Assembly: GCF_000417875.1 (NCBI RefSeq) | Contig: NW_006920873.1 | Span: 238,993 to 302,992 of the forward strand | Direction: 5' to 3' | Source: Pseudozyma flocculosa PF-1 | Lineage: Eukaryota > Basidiomycota > Ustilaginomycetes > Ustilaginales > Ustilaginaceae | DNA length: 64,000 nt | In this document: in pieces, positions 11,019-21,664 of the stretch | Layout of the letters: every line of letters starts with the position of its first letter | How positions within the stretch are numbered: the first letter of the stretch is position 1 | Made by a program: the position numbers and the translations under genes | Notes under the pieces: model-generated | The model's input: the letters and a program-made list of their open reading frames with translations, nothing else | The model's database searches: none | What the model was told of the DNA's origin: nothing

Positions 11019-11122
11019 TGCCCCGTACTAGGCTCGAACTAGTGACCTTCTGTTTAACTCTCAGCTCATGCTGAAGCACCGTGTATTAGACAGATGCGAT
11101 AATCCAACTACGCTAACGAGGC
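11019..11122 (-). tRNA. tRNA-Ile(AAT) with 29-nt intron
   Basis: The minus strand folds as a full cloverleaf. The acceptor stem is GCCTCGT/ACGGGGC with one G-U pair and discriminator A. The D arm reads GCGTAGTTGG...CGC, the anticodon stem is TCTGT/ACAGA, and the T arm is ACTAG-TTCGAGC-CTAGT. The anticodon loop reads C-T-A-A-T-A then an insertion of 29 nt at the canonical 37/38 site, so the anticodon is AAT (A34 to inosine reads AUU/AUC/AUA). Removing the intron leaves 75 nt. The internal A box (TAGCGTAGTTGG) and B box (GTTCGAGCC) for RNA polymerase III are intact. No CCA is encoded, as usual in eukaryotes. Confidence 0.93.
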
Positions 11123-11828
11123 GGTTGATGTCACGGCCGATATATTGCAACATATGATCAAAAAACAAACGAAAGCTGTTGGTTCCGCCAGGCCGAGGCG
11201 GTCGTACGGCTTCCGGCGTTGCACGGAGCGGGGAAAATCACGGGCCACCGAGGCGTCGCTGTGGCCGATGCCGACTCTGCCCCGTGAATCGAGAATGGGC
11301 CCACGCTTCGCATCGTCACCGATGCGTCCGACTGCCCGCCCTCCTCTCCCTCTCACCATCACCATAACCATCACCGCCATCGCCACCGCCATTCTTGCAC
11401 GGCCTTCGCATCCCATCTGAACGCATTTAGACAACCAAGCGTGAGTGTCGGCTGGAGGCTTGCGACTCGTAAGTGGTGGCTGCCGCGGATGGCCCTTTGC
11501 TGACCGGCCCTTCCTCGTCTCTCCATCTCTTTCTCTCTCGCCCTCAACGTTGAATCCTCCTGTCTCTCACCACGCCGACATCTGAATTATCGCCGCCGCC
11601 ATCACCACCATGCTGTCAACCGACCGCACCGGCCCATCGCCGATGACCCCGGACTTGGCCGTGGTCTGATCGGATCGCTCGCTTGCCCACCCTTTGTCTC
11701 TCTCGCACGGGTGTTGCCCCGCGGCGCATATCTCGGCGTTTGGCGTTGCCCTTCTGGACGCCGGCGATTTCCCGTGCCCGCTGGCGCCCTCTTTGCCCCG
11801 CACACGCCTCCTGCCTGACTCCACCCCA
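11123..11828. other. Intergenic, tRNA to aminotransferase
   Basis: About 700 bp. It contains imperfect CACCAT/CGCCAT microsatellite-like sequence around 11352-11395 and pyrimidine-rich tracts near 11505-11540 typical of fungal promoters. No other gene is seen. Confidence 0.5.
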
Positions 11829-13567
11829 ATGCCGACGCCAACCCACCCTGCCTCGCTGGAACGGGTCCCCGCTGGCTCACCGTTCTTCTGGTCCCGCACT
11901 CCCCCTGCCCTCACCCTCATCAACACCACCACCATCACCGACGCCGCGTCCGACGCTCACATCCGGTCCCCGCTCGATCTCCTCTCCAACGGCCGCGCCA
12001 TCCCTTCCGTCTCAACGCGGTCACTACCCGCACCCGGCATCTCGACGGTCCGCCGCCCACCGCCCTTCACGTCCCTTCCCCGGCTCGCCATGACCGACAA
12101 TAAAATCGCGGCCGCCCCTGGCTCAACCCCGACCTCGCCGACGTCGCTCCCCATCGTCGGATCGCCCTCGTCCTCGCGGCCCTCTGCCACCTCGGCCACC
12201 ATCACCCACGCCACCGGTCCCACGGCTGCTGGCACAGCACAGACCCGCGTCCAACAACTCCAGCAGCACCTCTCCCAGCGCCTCCCCTCCACGCTCAAAT
12301 ACGCCATGTCGACCCAGGAGTTCAAGCAGGCGCCCCACAAGCTCCTCGTCATCCCCGGCCCCATTGAGGTCGCCGACGATGTGCTGCTCGCCAACGCCCA
12401 CCCGGCCATGTCGCACGTCTCGCCCGACTTTGTTCCCGTCTTTGGCGACTGCATCCGCATGCTGAGGTGAGCCGCAAGCGGGACCCGGACCTGAAACATC
12501 TTCGCCGACCCGACTGACCCTATCGCCGTTTGCTCTTGCCGCCGCCGCGCAGAGAGGTGCTGTTCTCGACCGAGGCGCAGCCCGTGCTCACCGCCGGCTC
12601 CGGCACGCTCGGCTGGGACCACGTCGCGGCCAACTGCCTGCAGCCCGGCGAGAGCGCGCTGGTGCTCAACTCGGGCTACTTTGGCGACAGCTTCGCCGAG
12701 TGCCTCGAGGTGTACGGCGCCAAGGTGGACCAGATCAAGGCGCCGATCGGCTCCAAGCCCTCGCTCGCCGAGGTCGAGGAGGCGCTCAAGAAGAAGAAGT
12801 ACAAGGTGCTCACCTTTACCCACGTCGACACGAGCACGGGCGTGCTGAGCGACGCCAAGGGCCTCGGCGAGCTCGTCAAGCGCGTCAGCCCCGAGACGAT
12901 CCTCGTCCTCGACGGCGTGTGCAGCGTCGCCAGTGAGGAGATCCGCATGGACGCGTGGGGCATCGACGTCGTCCTTACCGCCTCGCAAAAGGGCCTGGGC
13001 TGCCCTCCCGGCCTGATGATCCTGGCGGCCAGCAAGAAGGCCATCGCCGCGTTCGAGAGCCGGACGGCGCCGCCGACGAGCTACTACGCGTCGTGGTCCA
13101 AGTGGCTGCCCGTCATGAAGGCCTACGAGTCCGGCACGGGCGCCTACTTTGGCACGCCGCCGACCAACCTCATCTACGCGCTCCACGCCAGCCTGTCGAC
13201 CATCACAAAGGGCGCCGTGTCGGTCGAGCAGCGCCTCCAGATGCACGTCGAGGCCTCGGACCGCGTCAAGAACTTTGTCACCCACGACCTCGGCCTCAAG
13301 CAGCTCGTCGCCGACGGCATCAAGGACGGCGCCCACGGCATGACGGCCGTGCGCTACCCGCAGGGCATCAAGGCCACCGACCTGCTGCCCAAGCTCGTCG
13401 CCCGAAACATTGTCGTCGCCGCCGGCCTGCACAAGCAGTGCAAGGACGAGTACTTCCGCATCGGCCACATGGGCGTCACCGTCGTCGACGACAAGCAGCG
13501 CGGCGACCTCGACCACCTCCTCAAGAGCATCAAGGAGGCCCTCGCCGAGGCCGGCTACAAGGCCTAG
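11829..13567 (+). CDS. AGX1: Alanine-glyoxylate / serine-pyruvate aminotransferase
   Basis: PLP-dependent class-V aminotransferase that moves the amino group of alanine (or serine) to glyoxylate, forming glycine. The last exons are ..12466 and 12553..13567. The intron has a gtgagc donor and gcgcag acceptor and splits Arg in MLR-EVLF. The conserved core begins at HKLLVIPGP, includes GSGTLGWD and WGIDVVLTASQKGLGCPPGL (Schiff-base Lys in SQKG) and ends GYKA without a PTS1. The start is uncertain: in-frame ATGs at 11829 (550 residues), 12090 (463) and 12306 (391) are all open. The family length of about 390 fits 12306, but the frame stays open for over 600 nt upstream, so a longer isoform with a Ser/Thr/Pro-rich leader is possible. 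It converges on the E1-beta gene, 212 bp away. Confidence 0.88.
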
Positions 13568-13779
13568 GTTGCGCTTGCCCCGTAGACTCCGCGTCGCCGC
13601 CGCCGCGCGCATCGACCCCGTCTGTGATCTGTGGTAATCGCAATTGAAAAAACGGCAACCGGAGGTAACAACTGGCAGAGAACAGGGAATGCATCGGATC
13701 TACAGGAGGCGTTCGAGTATCGCAGAGGGGCCGCGTCGTTTCCGCCGTCACCCGTACCGCGCCTGGCCTACGGCAGGGC

Positions 13780-15257
13780 TCACTTGTAGAGCGCGCGGCG
13801 GGCGGCCTTGACGACGAGCTCCGTGTTGGGGAAGCAGAGCTTCTCTAGCGGCTCAGAGTAGGCGGTGGGGATGGCGGCGCCCGTGACGCGCTCGACGGGG
13901 GCGTCCAAGTAGTCGAAGGCGTAGTCGTTGATGGTGGCCGTGACCTCGGAGCCGACGCTGCCGAAGGGGAAGCCCGACTCGCAGGTGACGGCGCGGTTGG
14001 TCTTCCTGACCGACTCGAGGATGGTGTCGACGTCGAGCGGCGCAATGGTGCGCAGGTTGATGACCTCGGCCTCGACGCCTTCCTCCTTCTTGAGGATCTC
14101 GGCGGCCTCCATGGCGTACGTCATGCCAATCGAGTGCGAGATGAGCGTGATGTCCTTGCCGGCGCGCTCGACCTTGGCCTTGCCAATCGGGATGACAAAG
14201 TCGTCAGAGAGGACCTCCTGGCTGACGGGGAAGCTGGTGCCGTACATGATCTCGTTCTCGAGGACAATGACCGGGTTCGGGTCGCGGATGGCGGCCTTGA
14301 GCAGGCCGCGGCAGTCCTCGGCGCTCCACGGGCTGACGGTCTTGAGACCGGGGATCGAGGCGTACCACGCCGCGTAGTCCTGCGAGTGCTGGGCGCCGAC
14401 ACCGGCAGCGGCGCCGTTGGGGCCGCGGAAGACGATGGGGCACGGCACGTTGCCGCCGGACATGTAGTAAGTCTTGCCACCCGAGTTGATGACCTGGTCG
14501 ATGGCCTGCATCGCGAAGCTGTGAGGCGCACAGCGGAGAAGGGTCGACATGCGATCGGTCAGCAAGGCGTCGGGCGGAGCAACGAAGGACCAGCCCGCTG
14601 CGACGGACGGTGCGCGCCCGCACTCACTTGAACGTCATGAACTCGCAGACGGGGCGAAGGCCAGAGAGGGCCGCACCGACGGCGAGACCGGCGAAACCGG
14701 CCTCGGTGATGGGCGTGTCAATGACACGTCGCTCGCCGAACTTGTCGAGGAGGCCACGGGTGACCTTGTACGCGCCGTTGTCTGTTGGCGTACAGGGGTG
14801 CGGGAGACGTGGTCAGAGACGCGGTTCTGCAGAGGACGCGGCGGGCTGCACCTCTGCCGACTCCAAGGGCAGGGCCAGCTCCGCAGGGAGGCACGGCAGC
14901 GCGACCGGCCGGTCACTCACATCGGGCGACCTCTTCGCCGAGGATGAAGACGTTGTCGTCCCTGAGCATCTCCTCCTCCATGGCCGAGTTGAGCGCATCA
15001 CGGACGGTCATCTCCTGGGGCTTTCCATCGGTGCTGGCGTTGCGCGAGGACGAGGGGATGAAGGCGGTGAGGGCGGCAGGGTTGGTGGTCAACCGCGACG
15101 AGCTGGCGACGGGCGAGGCGGACGAGGTCTGCTGGAGCAGCTTCGAGGGCTGCCTGATGGCAGACGAGGTGCCGAGGCAGCGGGCCTGGGTGCGCGAGGC
15201 GGCGGCACCGACCTGGCTGCGGGCCAGCGAGGCAAATGCGGTACGGGCGGCGGACAT
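13780..15257 (-). CDS. PDB1: Pyruvate dehydrogenase E1 component, beta subunit (mitochondrial)
   Basis: Beta chain of the thiamine-diphosphate E1 heterotetramer that decarboxylates pyruvate in the mitochondrial matrix. Exons on the minus strand are 15257..14921, 14781..14628 and 14518..13780, giving 409 residues. The first 70 or so residues are Arg/Ser/Ala-rich with no acidic residue ([15 protein letters not shown]...), a clear mitochondrial presequence ending near [10 protein letters not shown]. The mature part starts at [15 protein letters not shown] and contains [52 protein letters not shown] and [16 protein letters not shown], all hallmarks of E1 beta. All junctions preserve phase. Its start is divergent from casein kinase 2 beta, with 1.2 kb between. 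Confidence 0.95.
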
Positions 15258-15516
15258 GTCGACAGAGGAGGTGGCGGCGAGGACCGAGGAGGGGAGGATG
15301 ACGGAGGGGAGGAGGGCGAAGAGGGTAGGAGGGATGGCGGGGGTGGTGGTGGTGGCGGCGATGGTGCTGCTGAGAGATCCAGAGAGTTGGCCAGGCGAGA
15401 TGGCGTGGGCGAAGGCGAGGTTGCTTGTCGATCAACGGCGGCGGCGGCGAGGGACGAGGAGCAGGTAAGATGGGGGCGGCGACGGCCAGACTTCGAGATG
15501 GGCCGCACGGTCGAAC

Positions 15517-15541
15517 CCTGCCTGCCTGCCTGCCTGCCTGC
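15517..15541. repeat. (CCTG)6 tetranucleotide repeat
   Basis: Six uninterrupted CCTG units about 260 nt upstream of the PDB1 ATG. The same tetranucleotide on the other strand recurs at 44706 upstream of the H+-ATPase. Confidence 0.85.
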
Positions 15542-15966
15542 GAGGCTGCCGCTCGCTCTGGCCTCTGCGCCCGACAAAAAAGAAGACGGCCGCGCGCCTG
15601 CCTGCCTCTCCCTTTCGCCGACGTCGGCGGGCGCCTTCCAAAAATTTGGATTTTTTTCGCGCTCCCCCACCCTCGCAGCGAGCAGCGGAATATCGATCCC
15701 CCCCTCCGTCCGCCGCACGGCCTCAGCTTGCCGTCGGCGATACGATGTTGCCCTTCGAAGGGACGGTTGGCTGGCAGGTCTTCATGTCGAGCACTGAGCC
15801 AGCGACATGTCTAGCATCCTAGACCACGATGTCGAGAGGAGGCACCAGGCGATGAGGCCGGAAGAGGGGCGGCGGAGACCGACATGCTCTCCCGTCCACG
15901 CCGACGGCAAGTTCCGCTCGCGTGCTTGCCCCAAAAGCGCGGCGGGCAGGGGGGGCCACCCACCGA

Positions 15967-15980
15967 GACCAGGCCTGGTC
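15967..15980. promoter_or_regulatory. Palindromic GCCTGG-type element
   Basis: GACCAGGCCTGGTC is a perfect 14-nt palindrome in the PDB1/CKB divergent promoter. A related palindrome, GGCCAGGCCTGGCC, lies at 63957. Function is unknown; a dimeric binding site is inferred. Confidence 0.3.
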
Positions 15981-16470
15981 AAAGGGTTTCTTGGGGCAGC
16001 CAGCGAGCGGCGTGTTGGCCGGCGTCGAGCCAGCTGGCCCCTCGGCGCGTAGTCGGTCCAAGCCAAGGCCTGCCTGGCCCTCGTCGGGACAGATCGAATT
16101 TTTGCCATGCCTTGCCCGATAAGACCCCACCCGATGTCTAGCGGAGAGCCATCCTCCGTCTTCCGAGCCTGGCAATGATCACGTTCGGCTGGCTGGTCAG
16201 GCAGGCCAGGCTGACGGGCGTGGGGTTTTGCTGGGCCTGCGTTGGACGCGGCGCTTCCGCCTTGTACCTACGACAACCATCCACAGCCCATCGACCTGCA
16301 GATTCCCTCTCATCACGCGCGGAGAGATCGACGTACAACCGACTCAGGACACGGACGGACGACCCGACAGCAGCGTCTCGCTCGACCCGCAACATCAGAC
16401 ACACGTTTGCCGGCCAAGAACGCTCGCCTAGACCCCGGCTGCGACCGCACGGGCTCGCTCTGCGCCCATC

Positions 16471-17757
16471 ATGAGTGAGTGACGGGCCTTGCGACCGTCA
16501 GCTTGCCGCCCAGCCCTGGCTGACATTGGCTCTCCTCGCCCGCTCCTGCCACACCCCACCGCAGTGGATGACCTGTCGACGGGCTCGTCGGACTACGCCG
16601 CCAACTCGTGGGTGACGTGGTTCCTCTCGACCAAGGGCAACGAGTACTTTTGCGAGGTCGACGAGGACTACATTCTGGACCGCTTCAACCTGACCGGGCT
16701 CAACGCCGAGGTGCAGCACTATCCGCAGGCGCTCGACCTCATCACGGATGCGCTCGAGGACGACCTCGAGGACGAGTCGCGCGACCAGGTCGAGGCACAG
16801 GCCCGCCTGCTCTACGGCCTCGTCCACGCGCGCTACATCATCACCACCCGCGGCCTGGCAAAGATGCTCGAAAAGTACAAGCGCGCCGACTTTGGACGGT
16901 GCCCGCGCGTGCTATGCTACCAGCAGGCACTCCTCCCCGTCGGGCTCTCGGACCTGCCCTTTCAAAAAGCCGTCAAGCTCTACTGTCCGCGGTGCGAGGA
17001 CATCTACAGTCCCAAGAGCAGCCGGCACGGAACCATCGACGGCGCCTTCTTCGGGAGCACCTTTCCGCACATGCTCGTGAGTGTCTGGCGTCGGTGCAGG
17101 CCGGCCGGTCGAGATCCCAGAGAGACCGCGCGCAACGCTGACAGAGCACGCTGCCTACTCTGCGCTTCATCCCGCAGTTTATGGTCTACCCCAACATGAT
17201 GCCGGCCAAGTCGCCGTCGCAGTCTCCGTTCCTTCTGGGCAGCTCGTCGGCGCATCGCTCGGCCAACGACGCTGGTCGGGGCAGCGGCGCAGGCGGCGGC
17301 GGACCTGGTGCACTGGAGCAGGCAGGCGTGGACGATTCCATCATCTCGACACCGGGAGGCGGCAACGTCAACCCATCGGCGGTGGCCGTCGCGGCGGGAT
17401 CGAGCGCAGGCGGAGCCGGGCCGGGCGCCGTGCGGGCGTCGGGCGGCGAGGCGAGCGAGCGGGTCGACGGCGGCGGCGGGCGGCCAAGGTGGAGCGGTAC
17501 CGCCGCGNNNNNNNNNNNNNNNNNNNNNNNNNNNNNNNNNNNNNNNNNNNNNNNNNNNNNNGAAGCTCGAGAGGGCCGAGGCGGCGGGGAGCATCTCGGC
17601 CGCCGGCGTCACTGCCGGCACGGGCGGCGCGGCGGGGGCAGCGCAAGCGGGGTTGTCGGGTTCCAGAGGGCCCGGAGGCGTTCCGACGGGCCGCTTCGAC
17701 ACCAACAGCGGCGCAGGGCATGGTGCGGGCGCCACAATCGGTGCAGGGCCCGTGTAG
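16471..17757 (+). CDS. CKB1: Casein kinase 2 regulatory (beta) subunit, interrupted by assembly gap
   Basis: Regulatory dimer subunit of protein kinase CK2. Exons are 16471..16474 (only ATG plus one base), 16565..17076 and 17178 onward. The N-terminal [23 protein letters not shown], the acidic loop [10 protein letters not shown] (63-72), GLVHARYI and the zinc finger with Cys114, Cys119, Cys142 and Cys145 are all diagnostic. [19 protein letters not shown] spans the second intron. After about residue 185 the tail becomes Gly/Ala/Ser-rich, longer than in animal CK2 beta. A 54-N gap interrupts this tail at 17508..17561. The plausible downstream frame ([15 protein letters not shown] ... GAGPV, stop at 17755) is out of phase with the upstream frame by the nominal gap length, so the true gap is not 54 nt. 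Total length cannot be given. Confidence 0.92.
17508..17561. other. Assembly gap (54 N)
   Basis: Run of 54 N inside the Gly/Ala-rich tail of casein kinase 2 beta. The nominal size does not preserve reading frame, so it is an estimate or hides a repeat collapse in very GC-rich sequence. Confidence 0.98.
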
Positions 17758-18236
17758 TGCGCGCGAGGCTGCGACGCTGTGTGCCATCATCGGTCCCCGA
17801 TACACCCCTTTTGCAACTTTGAGCGTCATACCAGTTCGGGAGATGAGCGAGCCAGCCGCGACTGTTTTGGGCTGTGGGTTTGCGGTACCATAGAGCGCGA
17901 AGGAAAATCGAGCGCTGACAATGAGGGTTGAGACGTGACACGACGCGGGACTATACACTTGGCGGAGAGAGGCAAAATGGACAAGGGCCGAGGGAATGTT
18001 CAGGGATGCAAGGTCGGTATACGGAAGGAGAGGGGCAGGAGTGCGACTGTTGGCGGGGGCCGCCGAGACGAGCTGCGTCTTGGTCGGGCTGAGAAGCGAG
18101 CTCATCTTGAGCGTCCAGAAACGACTTGAGGGGAAGGAGCACCGCAGCCGCTGCTGAGCTGGCGGTGCCGACCAACGCCGATGCGGCCAAAGGGCTTGAA
18201 GAAACGACGCAAAGGGCGATCCCGCTCGCGGTCCGA
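17758..18236. other. Intergenic, convergent CKB / GPI-type protein
   Basis: 479 bp between two 3' ends. Nothing gene-like is seen. Confidence 0.55.
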
Positions 18237-18719
18237 TCACAGGAAAGCCCAGCCGGCGCCCGCGGCCATCGCGGCTGCGAAGGCGGTGGTGAAGAGTGCG
18301 GGCAGGCTGAGCCAGCCAGCGGGACCGTGAGAGGTGGCGCCGGACGAAGAGCCGCCAGGGCTGCCGCCGTCGGACGACTGGCTGCCGTAGCCGGGGATAT
18401 CAGAAGGAGAGATGATGGTGCCGCCAGAGGGAGTAGGAGTAGGGATGGGTCGCGTGGCAGGCGGCTGGTAGCCCGAGATGGTCTGGACGCCCGTGTAGGT
18501 GGTCAGGACGCCGGATCCACCGCCGGCGGCGATCTGTCGCTTATCGAGGGCGAGCAGTGCGTCCGAGTCGAGCGAGCCCATGAGCGCCCGCGCCATCAGG
18601 TCGTCGTCGGAGAGATCCTCGAAGCTGCGCTCTTGCTGCTCGGCGGCTGCGCCGGTGACGAAGAGGAGGCAGGCCAGGATGGCCGCCATGGTGGCGATGA
18701 GCATCGCAGGAGACCTCAT
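18237..18719 (-). CDS. Small GPI-anchored-type secreted protein with Kex2 site
   Basis: Single-exon gene of 160 residues, no family recognised. Residues 1-27 (MRSPAMLIATMAAILACLLF...) are a signal peptide. An acidic segment (FEDLSDDDLMARALMGSLDSD) follows and ends in Lys-Arg (LALDKRQIAAGG), a Kex2-type cleavage site, so this part may be a propeptide. The rest is a Thr/Pro/Ser/Gly-rich region likely to be O-glycosylated. The C-terminus is a hydrophobic tail (LSLPALFTTAFAAAMAAGAGWAFL) preceded by small residues, as in GPI-attachment signals. This architecture fits a cell-wall or plasma-membrane surface protein. The first ATG of the frame that gives a signal peptide is at 18719. It is divergent from the Ola1 gene. 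Confidence 0.75.
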   Translation of the reverse strand: MRSPAMLIATMAAILACLLFVTGAAAEQQERSFEDLSDDDLMARALMGSLDSDALLALDKRQIAAGGGSGVLTTYTGVQTISGYQPPATRPIPTPTPSGGTIISPSDIPGYGSQSSDGGSPGGSSSGATSHGPAGWLSLPALFTTAFAAAMAAGAGWAFL

Positions 18720-19492
18720 TGCAGGCTGCGGGTCGAAGAGTGGGCTGTGGGGTGTGCGAAGTTGGAGATAGGAAGCCAAACGGGCTCGTGCTGCTGGTGG
18801 CGATGCGGTGAGGGCGTGCGAGGGAGCAGTTAGAGCGCTGCGGGCGAGGTCGTGATGGTGGGAGGGCAATGGAACGATGATGGCGGTGATGGTTGCAGGC
18901 AGGCACGCCAAACAGGCCAGGGGGCAGCTGCGAACCTGACGCACGGCGAGGGCCCAGCGCCGAGACCTCTGGGCTGGCCGACGCCCGCTTGGCGCTCGAG
19001 TTCCAAACCCTGGCCTGGCCTGCCGCGTGCGCAGGCAGCCAGACAGACGCTGCACGCGCTGGCTGCCAGACGCATCAGATCGGCCAGCCGCCCGCCTGCC
19101 TCTGCGTCGGGATATTTTCCGCAAGCCCACCGCCAAGATCCGAGCAGGCAAGGCCAGGCCAGGCCGGGCCCCGCCAGGCGTCTCAGCCCGCCGATCTGGC
19201 CACATTGGAGAATCGGCTGAACCGATCTCGCACGAGAGTTCTGCCGGCGGGTCAACCACTGGCCTGAGAACACCGCAGCCTGGCCAGGCGATCACGGGCT
19301 GGCTTCTCGGCGACGGCGAGAAGAAAGAAATTCTGCCGCTGGGTGGTGGGAGGGTACGACGGTGCTGGCAGGCCAGCAGGCTGGGCGAAGGGAACGAGCC
19401 ACGAGCCATCGTCATCTCCCTCGTGCAACCAAGCGCCTCTTTTCCGTCTTCGCCCCAACCAAAGCCATCCCCCTCGCACCGCGCCCCTTTAC
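18720..19492. other. Divergent promoter region, GPI-type protein / OLA1
   Basis: Non-coding, and dense in GCCTGGCC/GGCCAGGC copies: 19008..19025, 19145..19180 and about 19272-19290. A pyrimidine-rich stretch follows just before the first Ola1 ATG. Confidence 0.55.
19145..19180. repeat. GGCCA-type tandem array
   Basis: Tandem pentanucleotide-like copies of AGGCC (caaggccaggccaggccggg...) in the OLA1 divergent promoter. One of at least seven similar arrays upstream of genes in this window. Confidence 0.6.
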
Positions 19493-21664
19493 ATGGTCAC
19501 CACACTGGCCATCACCGCCATCGCCACCGCCACAGCCACAGCCAGCACCAGCCGCACTCGTCTTGTCTCCCTCGCAACCGCCGTTCGCAACGTCCACCGC
19601 TCGCCACTGGCCGTCCATCGCCTCGCCGTAGCCATCCCTGCACCGACCAGCTTCTCGACCACCGCCGCTCCCCTCCGACAACCCAAGAACAACGCCAGGA
19701 TGCCGCCGAAGAAGGCCGCCCCCGTCGAAAAGATCCGGCTGGGCCGCCCGTCGAACAACCTCAAGATGGGCATCGTCGGCCTGCCCAACGTCGGAAAGTC
19801 GTCGCTGTTCAATGTGATTGCCAAGTGCGACCTGGGCAAGGCCGCCAACTTCCCATACGCCACCATCGAGCCAGAAGAGGCGCGCGTCCCCGTCCCCGAC
19901 GAGCGCTTCAAGTGGCTCTGCGAGCAGTATAAGCCAAAGTCCGAGATCCCCGCCTTTCTCACGTGCATCGACATTGCCGGCCTGACGGCGGGTGCCTCGA
20001 CCGGCGCCGGTCTCGGCAACGCATTCCTGTCCAACGTCCGCTCCGTCGACGGCATCTTCCAGGTCGTCCGCGCATTCGACGACGCCGAGGTCATCCACGT
20101 CGAGGGCGATGTCAACCCGATCCGCGACATGGAGATCATCTCGACCGAGCTGCGGCTCAAGGACATCGAGTGGACGGAAAAGGCCCTCGACCTGGCCAAG
20201 AAGAACGCCCGCTCGGCCGGCAACAACAGCCTCGAAGACCGCAAGAAGAAGGAGGAGGTCGCCATCATCGAAAAGATCCTCAAGCACCTCCAGGAGGACA
20301 ACCGCGACGTCCGCAAGGGCGACTGGAGCAACGCAGAGGTGAGCAGACGTTCCCGCTCCCTACCCGCCTGGCCGCCGTCGGATGATGATAAAGAGTGCGC
20401 AATGAGACACTCGAATACTATAACCCAGCTCGTCGAAGGCCCATCAAGCCTGAATGAGAAAAGACTATACACACTGATCCAGGCGCGGCGGCCAGGCCCA
20501 TCTACCAGCGAATGCGAGACCCGTGCTGACCCGAGCTGGCCATCCACCCCTCGCCGACCCGCCCGCCTCCCGTGCCGCAGGTCGACGTGCTCAACGAGAT
20601 GAACCTGCTCACCGCCAAGAATGTCGTCTACCTCGTCAACCTCAGCGAAAAGGACTACGTCCGCAAGAAGAACAAGTGGTACGTCCGCCGTGCACGCGGC
20701 CCCTCGCAGTCTTCCTCGTCATCGCACGCTCACCCCGCCCACCCCCGCTGACCGCCCCGCAGGCTGCCCAAGATCCACGAGTGGATCCAGAAGAACAACC
20801 CGGGCGACCTGCTCATCCCCTTTTCCGTCTCGCTCGAGGAGCGCCTCCTTCAGCTCGGCTCGCCCGAAGCAGAGGCAGAAGAGCTCAAGACGCTCGGCCC
20901 CAACGTCACCGGCGCCCTCGGCAAGATCACAAAGGCAGGCTACGACGGCCTCGACCTCCAGCGATACTTTACCGCAGGTGAGTAGTCGACCCTCCTGCTG
21001 CATCGCCTGTCGCTATGCTGACCATGTCCATCTGTACTTCACACTCACCGCAGGCGCCGACGAGGTCCGAGGTGAGTTTCGTCCGCCGTCGCGATCGCGC
21101 GTCGCGGCTTTTTTTTCCCGACGCCACACCGCTTCGACATCGTGCTGACACCTCTTCCACCATCACTGCGAGCAGCTTGGACGTTCCGTCGTGGCATTGC
21201 AGCACCCGCCGCAGCGGGTTTGATCCACACGTGAGCGATTCTGTGCGTTACATTTGCTGCGTGCTACCTGCTGATCCTCTTTGGCCTTTTTCTACCTCAT
21301 TTCCCGGCATGGCCGTTCGGACACGAACAGAGATTTCCAGGTTAGTGCGGCAGCTTGGGTTTCGGCATGACTTCACGTGTCGATGGTGGCTGACGTGCGC
21401 ATCGCTCCCCCATCATCGCACGCGATCCTACAGAAAAAGTTCGTCTGCGGCGAGGTCATGGCGTACGAGGATCTAAAGGAGTTGGGAAGCGAGGCGGCAG
21501 TCAAGGCGGCCGGAAAGCAGCGACAGGTACGTTCTGCCTCTATCCTGTCGCGACCTGATCGACAAAGGACTGAAACGCACTCGTGTCTTCATCCTCTTCC
21601 CCAGGTTGGCAAGACGTACGTCGTACAGGATGGAGATATCGTCCACTGGCTCGCGTCACGATAA
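19493..21664 (+). CDS. OLA1: Obg-like ATPase 1 (YchF family), with optional mitochondrial presequence
   Basis: P-loop ATPase of the YchF subfamily, ribosome-associated and linked to translation and stress control. Exons are ..20338, 20581..20678, 20763..20977, 21054..21071, 21176..21230, 21331..21340, 21434..21526 and 21605..21664. From the ATG at 19700 this gives 395 residues, the family's usual length. Motifs are G1 GLPNVGKSS, switch [18 protein letters not shown], and the altered G4 NLSE (instead of NKxD) that favours ATP; a C-terminal TGS domain ends [12 protein letters not shown]. Exons of 18 and 10 nt are required to complete GADEVRAWTF and IHTDFQKKF. An in-frame ATG at 19493 adds 69 residues with eight basic and no acidic residues, a presequence-like leader. 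The cytosolic start (19700) is the conserved one; the longer form may go to mitochondria. Confidence 0.93.

Larger units (their letters stand above)
15258..16470. other. Divergent promoter region, PDB1 / CKB
   Basis: 1.2 kb non-coding. It holds a CCTG tandem repeat (15517..15541), a perfect 14-nt palindrome of the GCCTGG-type element (15967..15980) and further GGCCTGCCTGGCC-like copies at about 16062-16080 and 16190-16216. Confidence 0.6.

Noticed and set aside
11957..13612. 551-codon open frame antisense to the aminotransferase
   Set aside because: Shadow of a biased coding strand; it shows no family motif and covers the aminotransferase intron without splice logic.
17181..17822. Direct continuation of CK2 beta through the N gap in the nominal frame
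   Set aside because: After the gap this frame becomes Arg/Gly/His-rich and runs past the likely stop. The frame shifted by one gives a Gly/Ala/Ser tail of the same style as before the gap.
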